The notes under the pieces: generated by a model | Seen by the model: only the letters and a program-made list of their open reading frames with translations | Told to the model about the DNA's origin: nothing | Databases searched by the model: none | Source: Pseudomonadota bacterium | GTDB lineage: Bacteria > Pseudomonadota > Gammaproteobacteria > Xanthomonadales > Rhodanobacteraceae | Direction: 5' to 3' | NCBI GenBank assembly: GCA_021793575.1 | Contig: JAJYSM010000006.1 | Coordinates: 1-64,000 of the forward strand | Length of the DNA stretch: 64,000 nucleotides | Position numbers and translations under genes: made by a program | In this document: positions 51,994 through 59,055 of the stretch, piece after piece | Layout: each line of letters begins with the position of its first letter | How positions within the stretch are numbered: position 1 is the first letter of the stretch

Positions 51994-52054
51994 TCCCTCT
52001 TCCCTGCGGGGAAAGGCTCGGCCTGTCCTGAGCCAGTCGAAGGAGGGTGAGGGG
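51994..52054. repeat. Nested repeats upstream of murL
   Basis: A copy of the CCCTCTCCCCTGCGGGGAGA-type repeat (here CTCCCTCTTCCCTGCGGGGA, ending GGGTGAGGGG) is interrupted at 52017-52044 by a CCTGTCCTGAGC...TCGAAGGA repeat of the kind seen at 8211-8390. Confidence 0.8.
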
Positions 52055-52382
52055 CCGCGCTTGCCACCGCCTCCAGCATCACCTCAAGCACGCTCTCGAT
52101 GTTCGTCAATGCGTCATTGTCCCTGAAAACCCTCGCAGGCGGATGGCGCGGCATGCGATGTGATGGAAGTGCTCCCTCGCTGCGAGCCCTGCGGCAGCGG
52201 CATGCCGACGCTTGCCTCACCGTCATCCCGGCGAAAGCCGGGATTCCGTGCCTTGCAGACTGACAGGCCGGAGGCGCTGGATTCCAGCTTTCGCTGGAAT
52301 GACGAACTTGAGGCGGAATGGCTGGACTTGGCTGCAGTATCTGAAATCTCGCGCGCGCTCCCCGGGAGGGAGCGCGCCAGGC
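52055..52382. repeat. Gene-free stretch with a dispersed repeat and a terminator
   Basis: Apart from the nested repeat before it, this stretch holds a repeat at 52221-52304 that opens CGTCATCCCGGCGAAAGCCG and closes with a hairpin-forming segment ending CTTTCGCTGGAATGACG. It ends with the terminator-like hairpin of the lysAC gene. I see no gene. Confidence 0.7.
52353..52377 (-). terminator. Terminator-like hairpin after the lysAC fusion gene
   Basis: A 10-base perfect stem, GCGCGCTCCC/GGGAGCGCGC, begins 5 bases after the stop codon of the minus-strand gene. Only short T-runs follow (GAGATTTC), so termination may be partial. Confidence 0.65.
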
Positions 52383-55013
52383 TCAATCGTCCAGCACCAC
52401 TTCCTCCGCCTCGTCGCGCAGGTTGTACGGGCTGGACATCACCTTGCCGTAGGCACCGGCCTGGGCGATCAGCATCACGTCGCCTTCCTGCGCCTCGGGC
52501 AGGCGGCGGTCGGTGCCGAGCACGTCGCCGCTTTCGCAGATCGGGCCAACCACCTGGTACAGCGCGGTGGCCGGTTCGTCGAGGCGGGTCAGGTTGACGA
52601 TCTCGTGCCAGGCGTCGTACAGCGCAGGGCGGATCAGGCTGTTCATGCCGGTGTCCACGCCGAGGTAGCGCAGCGCGCTCTTGCCTTTCTGCTGGGTGAC
52701 GCGGGTGAGCAGCACGCCGGCGTCCGCCACCAGGTAGCGGCCCGGCTCCATCCACAGCTGGTAGTGCGGGTAGGCGGCCTTCACTTCGCGCAGCACGCGA
52801 TCCAGTGCGGCGATGTCCAGCCGCGCCTCGCCCGGATGCGACGGCACGCCGAGGCCGCCGCCGATGTCGATGAAGGCCACGCTGCCGATGCGCTCGGCCA
52901 GGCTGGCCAGCTGGGCGTAGACCTCGCCCCAGTGCGCGTCGTCGAGTATCCCCGAGCCCAGATGCGCGTGCAGGCCGCGCACGCTCACGCCGTGCACGTC
53001 AGCCAGCCGCAGGAACGCGTCGAGCTGCTCCACCGGCAGGCCGAACTTGCTGCCGGCACCGCCGGTGCGCACCTTTTCGTGATGGCCGAGGCCGCGGCCC
53101 AGATCCACCCGCAGCACGATCTCGCGGCCACGGAACAGCTCGCCCCAGTGCTCCAGTGGGTACAGCGCGTCGAGCGACACGCTGGCGCGCGTGGTCAGCG
53201 CCCAGGCGTAGTCGTCGCGCGGCGCGAAGTTGGGCGTGAACAGCAGCGGCGCGGTGTCCGGCACGGTCGCCAGCACGGCCTTCAGCTCGCCCGGCGAGAC
53301 GCACTCGAAGCCGAAGCCCTCCTGCGCCAGCGCGCGCAGGATCGCCGGATGGGTATTCGCCTTCACCGCGTAGTGCAGCCGATCCACCGCCGCCAGCGAC
53401 TTCAGCTCGCGCGCCTGCTGGCGCACGGTGGGCAGGTGATAGACGTAGCGCGGCGTGGCCTCGGCCGCCAGCTGCAGCAAACGCGGGCGCTGCCCGGCGT
53501 GCCACCACGCGGCGGCCGGTGCCGGCAGCTCGCCGCTGCCGTACAGCGCCTGCCAGCTGGGGCCGAACAGCGCACTGTCGTCGGTGCGCAGGGCGCCGGC
53601 GGCGATCAGCAACTCGTGCAGGTGAGGTAGCAGCGTGTCGACCACTTCCTCGTCGACCACGAAGGTGAGGTTGAGGTTATTCGAGGACTGCGAGATCAGG
53701 TGCACGCGCAGCTGGCCGAACTCCGCCAGCACGCCGGACAGCGTGTGCAGCAGCGAGCGCATGCCGCGCCCGACCAGGGTGATCGCGGCGCACGGCGCGA
53801 TCACCTTGACCCGGCACACCTTGGCCAGGTCGGTGGCCAGCGCGGCGATCGCGTCGGAGTCGAGCAGGTTCTCGGTGGGGTCAAGCGACACGGTGACGTT
53901 GGTCTCGGCCGAGCCGATCAGGTCCACCGACAGCCCGTGCTGCTTGAACTGCGCGAACACGTCGGCGAGGAAGCCGACCTGCTGCCACATGCCGACCGAT
54001 TCCATCGACACCAGGGTGATGTTCTTGCGCGCGCTGATCGCCTTGACGCTGGGCGCGTGCTCGCGCACCTCGGGGCCGATCACGGTGCCGTCCAGCTCAG
54101 GCCGGTTGGTGTCCTTGATCAGCAGCGGCACGCGCGGCTCGCGCAGCGGCGACAGACAGCGCGGATGCAGCACCTTGGCGCCGGTCGAGGCGATTTCCTG
54201 CGCCTCCTCGTAGTCGAGTTTCTGCAGCAGCCGGGCGCCCGGCACCTGGCGCGGATTGGCGGTGAACATGCCGGCCACGTCGGTCCAGATCTCCACCCGC
54301 TGCGCCTTCAGCAGCGCGCCGAAGTACGACGCCGAAGTGTCCGAACCGCCGCGACCGAGCAGCACGGTGCGGCCGGCGCCTTTCTCCGAAGCGCCCTCGC
54401 GCGCGATGAAGCCCTGCGTGATGAACACTTCGCCCAGCCCGGCCAGCCGCGCGGCCAGCCGCGGATCGTGGCGCGAGTCCACCATCGAGGACAGCAGCCG
54501 CGTGCGCTCGTTCTGGTTCGGCAGCGCCACCGCCGTGAGGCAGTCGCGCGCGTCCAGCCACTCGGTGGCCAGCCCGCTGTGGCTGAGAAACGCAGCGCCG
54601 AGCGCGCTCGACATCAGCTCGCCGTGCGCCTGCACCTGCGCCTGCCACGCCAGCTCGCCGGTCGCCGCCGGGCCATCTGCGGCCAACTGCGCCAGATCGT
54701 GCAGGCGCGTGCCCAGCGTGTCCGGCAGCGCCAGCTGCATGTGCTCCAGCAGCTCGTAATGCCGCTGCGCGATCGTCCGCGTCGCCTCGCTGCGCTTGCC
54801 GGCGTCGACCTCGGCGCAGAGCTGCTTGAGCGCGTCGGTGATGCCGGTGAGCGCGGAGACCACCACCAGCACGCGCGCGCCCTCGGTACGGCGACCGGCC
54901 ACCAGCTCACGGATGTTCTGCCAGCGCGGCAGCGTGGCGACGCTGGTGCCGCCGAACTTCATCACGATCCAGGGGGCGTCCGCGGCAAGCGGCTCGGGGG
55001 CGGGCGGGGTCAC
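52383..55013 (-). CDS. lysAC: Bifunctional aspartate kinase / diaminopimelate decarboxylase
   Basis: The 876-residue fusion catalyses the first and last steps of lysine synthesis. The N-terminal aspartokinase (about 1-455) shows VMKFGGTSVA, LLGRGGSDTSAS, IWTDVAGMFTANPR and ACT repeats (VNVTVSLDPTE-like and SSNNLNLTFVVDEE). The C-terminal PLP-dependent decarboxylase (about 475-876) has the cofactor lysine K551 in YAVKANTHP, DIGGGLGVP and CESGDVLG. This fusion is known in xanthomonads. It probably forms one transcription unit with a MetJ-like site upstream. Confidence 0.96.
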   Translation of the reverse strand: MTPPAPEPLAADAPWIVMKFGGTSVATLPRWQNIRELVAGRRTEGARVLVVVSALTGITDALKQLCAEVDAGKRSEATRTIAQRHYELLEHMQLALPDTLGTRLHDLAQLAADGPAATGELAWQAQVQAHGELMSSALGAAFLSHSGLATEWLDARDCLTAVALPNQNERTRLLSSMVDSRHDPRLAARLAGLGEVFITQGFIAREGASEKGAGRTVLLGRGGSDTSASYFGALLKAQRVEIWTDVAGMFTANPRQVPGARLLQKLDYEEAQEIASTGAKVLHPRCLSPLREPRVPLLIKDTNRPELDGTVIGPEVREHAPSVKAISARKNITLVSMESVGMWQQVGFLADVFAQFKQHGLSVDLIGSAETNVTVSLDPTENLLDSDAIAALATDLAKVCRVKVIAPCAAITLVGRGMRSLLHTLSGVLAEFGQLRVHLISQSSNNLNLTFVVDEEVVDTLLPHLHELLIAAGALRTDDSALFGPSWQALYGSGELPAPAAAWWHAGQRPRLLQLAAEATPRYVYHLPTVRQQARELKSLAAVDRLHYAVKANTHPAILRALAQEGFGFECVSPGELKAVLATVPDTAPLLFTPNFAPRDDYAWALTTRASVSLDALYPLEHWGELFRGREIVLRVDLGRGLGHHEKVRTGGAGSKFGLPVEQLDAFLRLADVHGVSVRGLHAHLGSGILDDAHWGEVYAQLASLAERIGSVAFIDIGGGLGVPSHPGEARLDIAALDRVLREVKAAYPHYQLWMEPGRYLVADAGVLLTRVTQQKGKSALRYLGVDTGMNSLIRPALYDAWHEIVNLTRLDEPATALYQVVGPICESGDVLGTDRRLPEAQEGDVMLIAQAGAYGKVMSSPYNLRDEAEEVVLDD

Positions 55014-55100
55014 GGGTAGGCGGGCCAGGTAGAGAGAAAAGTCCCGCCAGTGTTGCGCTGCGGCAGATTGATTGCAATGATTTTTCCGACGAGAGCGTTT

Positions 55101-55116
55101 GGACGTTTAGACATCC
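55101..55116 (-). promoter_or_regulatory. Possible MetJ boxes upstream of lysAC
   Basis: On the minus strand the sequence reads GGATGTCT-AAACGTCC, two adjacent octamers each matching 6 of 8 positions of the MetJ consensus AGACGTCT. It lies 88-103 bases before the aspartokinase start. Aspartokinase also feeds methionine synthesis, so control by MetJ is reasonable but rests only on this match. Confidence 0.4.
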
Positions 55117-55153
55117 GTTTGAGGCACGGGTAGGATCACGGAGCACAAATTGC

Positions 55154-55290
55154 CCCCTCTCCCCTGCGGGGAGAGGGTTGGGGTGAGGGGCCGGGACTGG
55201 CTGTGCACCCACATCGAAGCAGAGCTTTTGATCAACATCTCCGCGAGCACCCGCCCCTCTCCTCAATCCTCTCCCCGAGGGGGAGAGGAG
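55154..55290. repeat. Inverted pair of dispersed GC-rich hairpin repeats
   Basis: The copy at 55154-55190 contains the stem CCCTCTCCCC/GGGGAGAGGG and then TTGGGGTGAGGGG. A second copy, 55254-55290, is the same motif in opposite orientation (CCCCTCTCCTCAATCC, then CTCTCCCCGAGGGGGAGAG). About 63 bases separate them. A third copy is at 51994-52054. Confidence 0.85.
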
Positions 55291-55317
55291 GCTATGGCGT
55301 GCGCGGCGCGCACATGG

Positions 55318-56835
55318 TTATTGGATGACTACCGGGATCTTGCCGATGCGGGACTGCCACTCGCGCGGCCCCGTCGTGTGCACCGAGGTACCGGCGGAAT
55401 CCACCGCCACGGTCACCGGCATGTCCTTCACTTTGAACTCGTAGATCGCCTCCATGCCGAGATCGGCGAAGCCGACCACGCGGCTGGCCTTGATCGCCTT
55501 GGACACCAGGTACGCCGCGCCGCCGACGGCCATCAGGTACACCGACTGGTGCTTCCTGATCGCCTCGATCGCGGCCGGGCCGCGCTCGGCCTTGCCGACC
55601 ATGCCGAGCAGGCCGGTTTCGCTGAGCACCTGCTCGGTGAACTTGTCCATGCGCGTCGCGGTGGTGGGGCCGGCCGGGCCGACCACTTCGTCGCGCACCG
55701 GATCGACCGGGCCGACGTAGTAGATGAAGCGGCCGCGGAAATCCACCGGCAGCGGCTCGCCCCGGTTCAACATGTCGACCATGCGCTTGTGCGCGGCGTC
55801 GCGGCCGGTGAGCAGCTTGCCGTTGAGCAGCAGCACTTCGCCCGGCTTGAAGCTGGCGACTTCCTCCCGGGTGATGGTGTCCAGGTTCACCCGGCGCGCG
55901 TTGGTGGGGTTGTAGGTGAGCCGGGGCCAGTCTTCCAGCGAGGGCGGATCAAGCATCACCGGCCCCGAACCGTCCAGGGTGAAATGCGCATGGCGGGTCG
56001 CCGCGCAGTTGGGGATCAGCGCCACCGGCAGGTTCGCCGCGTGGGTCGGGTAGTCCTTCACCTTGATGTCGAGCACGGTGGTGAGGCCGCCCAGACCCTG
56101 CGCGCCGATGCCCAGCGCGTTGACCTTGTCGTAAAGCTCGATGCGCAGCTCCTCGGTGCGGCTGGCCGGGCCGCGCGCGATCAGCGCCTGGATGTCGATC
56201 GGCTCCATCAGCGCCTCCTTCGCCAGCAGCATCGCCTTCTCCGCGGTGCCGCCGATGCCGAGGCCAAGCATGCCAGGCGGGCACCAGCCGGCGCCCATCG
56301 TGGGCACGGTCTTCAGCACCCAGTCGGCGATCGAGTCGGACGGATTGAGCATCGCGAATTTCGATTTCGCCTCGGAGCCGCCGCCCTTCGCCGCCACGAT
56401 CACGTCGAGGGTGTCGCCGGGCACGATCGAGACGTGGATGACCGCCGGCGTGTTGTCCTTCGTGTTGGTGCGCTTGCCGGCCGGATCGGCCAGGATGCTG
56501 GCGCGCAGCGGGTTGTCCGGGTCGGCGTAGGCGCGGCGCACGCCTTCGTTGACGGCATCTTCCAGCGAGCTGCTGAAGCCGTCCCAGCGCACGTTCATGC
56601 CCACCTTGAGGAACACGGTGACGATGCCGGTGTCCTGGCACAGCGGTCGATGCCCCTCGGCGGCCATGCGCGAGTTGATCAGGATCTGCGCCATCGCATC
56701 CTTCGCCGCCGGTGCCTCCTCGCGCTCGTACGCGGCGGCGAGGCCCTTGATGTAGTCGACCGGGTGGTAATAGCTGATGTACTGCAGCGCGTCGGCAACG
56801 GACTGGATCAGGTCGGCTTGCTTGATGATGGTCAT
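55318..56835 (-). CDS. Class I fumarate hydratase ([4Fe-4S] type)
   Basis: The 505-residue enzyme interconverts fumarate and malate. It shows PLCQDTGIVTVFLKVG, GAGWCPPGMLGLGIGG, IPNCAATRHAHFTLDG and VVGPAGPTTATRMDKF, with cluster cysteines in LCQDTG, NCAATRH and elsewhere. The start at 56835 (MTIIKQADL) fits the family; the frame is open another 51 codons upstream but that stretch is not conserved in character. Full length, single fused alpha-beta chain. Confidence 0.95.
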   Translation of the reverse strand: MTIIKQADLIQSVADALQYISYYHPVDYIKGLAAAYEREEAPAAKDAMAQILINSRMAAEGHRPLCQDTGIVTVFLKVGMNVRWDGFSSSLEDAVNEGVRRAYADPDNPLRASILADPAGKRTNTKDNTPAVIHVSIVPGDTLDVIVAAKGGGSEAKSKFAMLNPSDSIADWVLKTVPTMGAGWCPPGMLGLGIGGTAEKAMLLAKEALMEPIDIQALIARGPASRTEELRIELYDKVNALGIGAQGLGGLTTVLDIKVKDYPTHAANLPVALIPNCAATRHAHFTLDGSGPVMLDPPSLEDWPRLTYNPTNARRVNLDTITREEVASFKPGEVLLLNGKLLTGRDAAHKRMVDMLNRGEPLPVDFRGRFIYYVGPVDPVRDEVVGPAGPTTATRMDKFTEQVLSETGLLGMVGKAERGPAAIEAIRKHQSVYLMAVGGAAYLVSKAIKASRVVGFADLGMEAIYEFKVKDMPVTVAVDSAGTSVHTTGPREWQSRIGKIPVVIQ

Positions 56836-57114
56836 GGGCGGCTTGGACTGGGTGAACAAGAGTGTCGGCACGGCGCGAGCGACGCCGCGCCAGCTGCCTA
56901 TTGTGCCGCAAGCGCGGCGACCCGGTCCGGGCGATGGCGTGGCAAGGCCCGCCACGGGCATCGGCACGCTCAACGTGACCCACTTCAACGAGTTCCCCGA
57001 CAGGCGATCAAACGGCGCTTCGCGCGGTAGCTGACACTGCGACCCGGATCACTCGTGTCCGGCTGAACACCGGCGCAAAGCCGACGGCGCTTGCCGGGAT
57101 GGCGCCGAGCCAGC

Positions 57115-58476
57115 ATGCTCGTGCGTCGTTCACCACCACGGCGCCTTCACGTGCAAGCACCCGACCCTGCCCACGGCTATCTGCGTCGCCTGCGTCCGTG
57201 GGACGCCGCCTTGATCGTGGTCGGCGGCATCATCGGTGGCGGCATCTTTCTCAACCCCGGCATTGCCGCGCAGCGCACCGAATCCGGGCTGGCGCTGCTG
57301 CTGGTATGGGCCGGCGCCGGCGTGCTCACCCTGATCGGCGCGCTGTGCTACGCCGAGCTCGGCGCGCGGCGGCCGCAGGCGGGCGGCAGCTACGTCTACC
57401 TGCGCGAGGCGTTCGGGCCGCTGGCCGGCTTCCTGTTCGGCTGGACCATGCTGCTGGTGATCTATTCCGGCTCCAGCGCGGCGGTGGCGACGATCTTCGC
57501 CAGCTACGCCTGTGCGCTGTTCGAGCTGCCGCCGACGTGGGCGCTGCCGCTGACGGTGGGCGCGCTGGTGTTCGTGGCCGGGCTGAACCTGTTCGGGCTG
57601 CGGCTGGGTGCGCAGATCCAGAATCTGTTCACCCTGCTCAAGCTGCTGGCGGTGGCGGTACTGGTGGCCTGCGGCCTGCTGCTGGCCGGCGCCGGCCATG
57701 GCGACGTGCTGGCGGCGGATCCGGCGCGCGCCGGCGCGGGCTTCATCGGCGCGGCGCTGCCGGTGCTGTTCGCCTACTCCGGCTTCACCTACCTCAACAA
57801 CCTCGCCGGCGAAGTGCGCGATCCGCAGCGTACGCTGCCGCGCGCGCTGCTGATCGGCATGCTGCTGGTGATCGGCGCCTACGTGCTGGTCAACGTGGCC
57901 TATCTGGCGGTGCTCGGTCACGCCGGCCTGGCGGCCAGCCACGCGCCGGCCGCCGACGTGATGCAGCGGGTGGTCGGGCCGCTCGGCGGGAAGCTGATCG
58001 CACTGGGCGTGGCGATCTCCGCGCTGGGCTTCTGCAACATCACCCTGGTGGCCGGCGCACGCGTGCTGCAGGTGATGGGCGAGGACGGCCTGTTTTTCCG
58101 CGCGGTAGCGCGGCTGCACCCGCGCTACCGCACGCCCAACCTGGCGCTGCTGCTGCTGTCCGGCTGGGCCATCGTGCTGGCGCTGTCGGGCAGCTACGGC
58201 CAGCTGCTGGACTACGCCACCTTCGGCGACTGGCTGGCCTGCGCGGTCGGCGTGGCCACGCTGTTCTGGTATCGCCGCCACGACGACGGCGCGATCCGCT
58301 TCCGCGTGCCCGGCTATCCGTGGCTGCCGCTGCTGTTCATTGCGGTAATTGGCTGGGTGGTGCTGGCGACGATGCGCGACAACCCGCTGCATGCGGGCAT
58401 TGGCCTGCTGATCATCGGTGCCGGGGTGCCGGTGTACCTGGTCTGGCGGCGCCTGTTCAGCGGCGCGCGTGCCTGA
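57115..58476 (+). CDS. APC-superfamily amino-acid permease
   Basis: The 453-residue protein has 12 predicted membrane helices and the APC signature IVVGGIIGGGIFLNPG in the first helix, plus LCYAELGARRPQAGGSYVYLREAFGPLAGFLFGW. It resembles LAT/serine-threonine-exchanger-type permeases. The start is uncertain: the ATG at 57115 has no clear ribosome-binding site, and a GTG at 57150 (VQAPDPAHGYLRRL) is also possible. Substrate unknown. It is divergent from fumarase. Confidence 0.85.
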   Translation: MLVRRSPPRRLHVQAPDPAHGYLRRLRPWDAALIVVGGIIGGGIFLNPGIAAQRTESGLALLLVWAGAGVLTLIGALCYAELGARRPQAGGSYVYLREAFGPLAGFLFGWTMLLVIYSGSSAAVATIFASYACALFELPPTWALPLTVGALVFVAGLNLFGLRLGAQIQNLFTLLKLLAVAVLVACGLLLAGAGHGDVLAADPARAGAGFIGAALPVLFAYSGFTYLNNLAGEVRDPQRTLPRALLIGMLLVIGAYVLVNVAYLAVLGHAGLAASHAPAADVMQRVVGPLGGKLIALGVAISALGFCNITLVAGARVLQVMGEDGLFFRAVARLHPRYRTPNLALLLLSGWAIVLALSGSYGQLLDYATFGDWLACAVGVATLFWYRRHDDGAIRFRVPGYPWLPLLFIAVIGWVVLATMRDNPLHAGIGLLIIGAGVPVYLVWRRLFSGARA

Positions 58477-58527
58477 GCGGGGCGCGGCAATGCCACAATG
58501 CGCGGACAGTTTATCGAGGAGATTTGA

Positions 58528-59055
58528 ATGGCGCCCGCGCAAGCCCTGCCGGTCACTACCGACACCATCGTGCCGCAGAAAATACGCGCGGGCATCGATC
58601 TGCAGATCAACGGCGAGCACTTCCGCCACACCGGCGACCCGCAGATGCCGCTGCTGTGGTATCTGCGCGACGTGCTGCGGCTGACCGGCACCAAGTACGC
58701 CGGCGAGCACGGTGACAGCGGCGCTGACCTGGTGCTGCTGGACGGCAAGCCGGCGTCGGCCATCACGCTGCCGATGGAGCAGCTGGCCGGCCATCAGGTC
58801 ACCACGGTGGAGGGCCTGGCCGCCAACGACGGTACTCTGCACGCGATCCAGCAGGCCTTCATCGACGAGGACGCGATCGGCTGCGGCTACTGCGTGCCGG
58901 GCTGGCTGATCGCCTCGGTCGCGCTGCTGCGGCGCCAGCCCCATCCCACCGACGACGACATCGACCAGCTCTCCAACCTGTGCCGCTGCGGCAACCAGAC
59001 CCGCGTGCGCCGCGCGATCAAGCGCGCCGCCGCCGGCAAGGCAGGCCAGCCATGA
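58528..59055 (+). CDS. Molybdo-hydroxylase small subunit-like protein with one [2Fe-2S] site lost
   Basis: The 175-residue protein has the two-domain layout of IorA/XdhC-type small subunits. The C-terminal helical cluster domain is intact (C119, C122, C152, C154: CGYC and CRC). The N-terminal plant-type ferredoxin loop reads GTKYAGEHGDSGADLVLLDG, where functional members have GTKYGCGxxxCGACTVxxDG. The expected cysteines are Gly59, Ser64 and Asp67, and the fourth ligand is also absent from KPASAIT. The reading frame is clean and the neighbours align, so this is substitution rather than a frameshift. The start is the ATG at 58528 behind GAGGAG. Its stop codon overlaps the next start. Confidence 0.85.
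   Translation: MAPAQALPVTTDTIVPQKIRAGIDLQINGEHFRHTGDPQMPLLWYLRDVLRLTGTKYAGEHGDSGADLVLLDGKPASAITLPMEQLAGHQVTTVEGLAANDGTLHAIQQAFIDEDAIGCGYCVPGWLIASVALLRRQPHPTDDDIDQLSNLCRCGNQTRVRRAIKRAAAGKAGQP

Larger units (their letters stand above)
55014..55317. other. Gene-free stretch between lysAC and fumarase
   Basis: It holds the lysAC promoter region with the MetJ-like sequence at 55101-55116 and a pair of inverted dispersed repeats (55154-55190 and 55254-55290). I see no gene. Confidence 0.7.

Noticed and set aside
55081..55150. Lysine or SAM riboswitch before lysAC
   Set aside because: I see no conserved aptamer core on the minus strand; the only pattern is the short MetJ-like pair.
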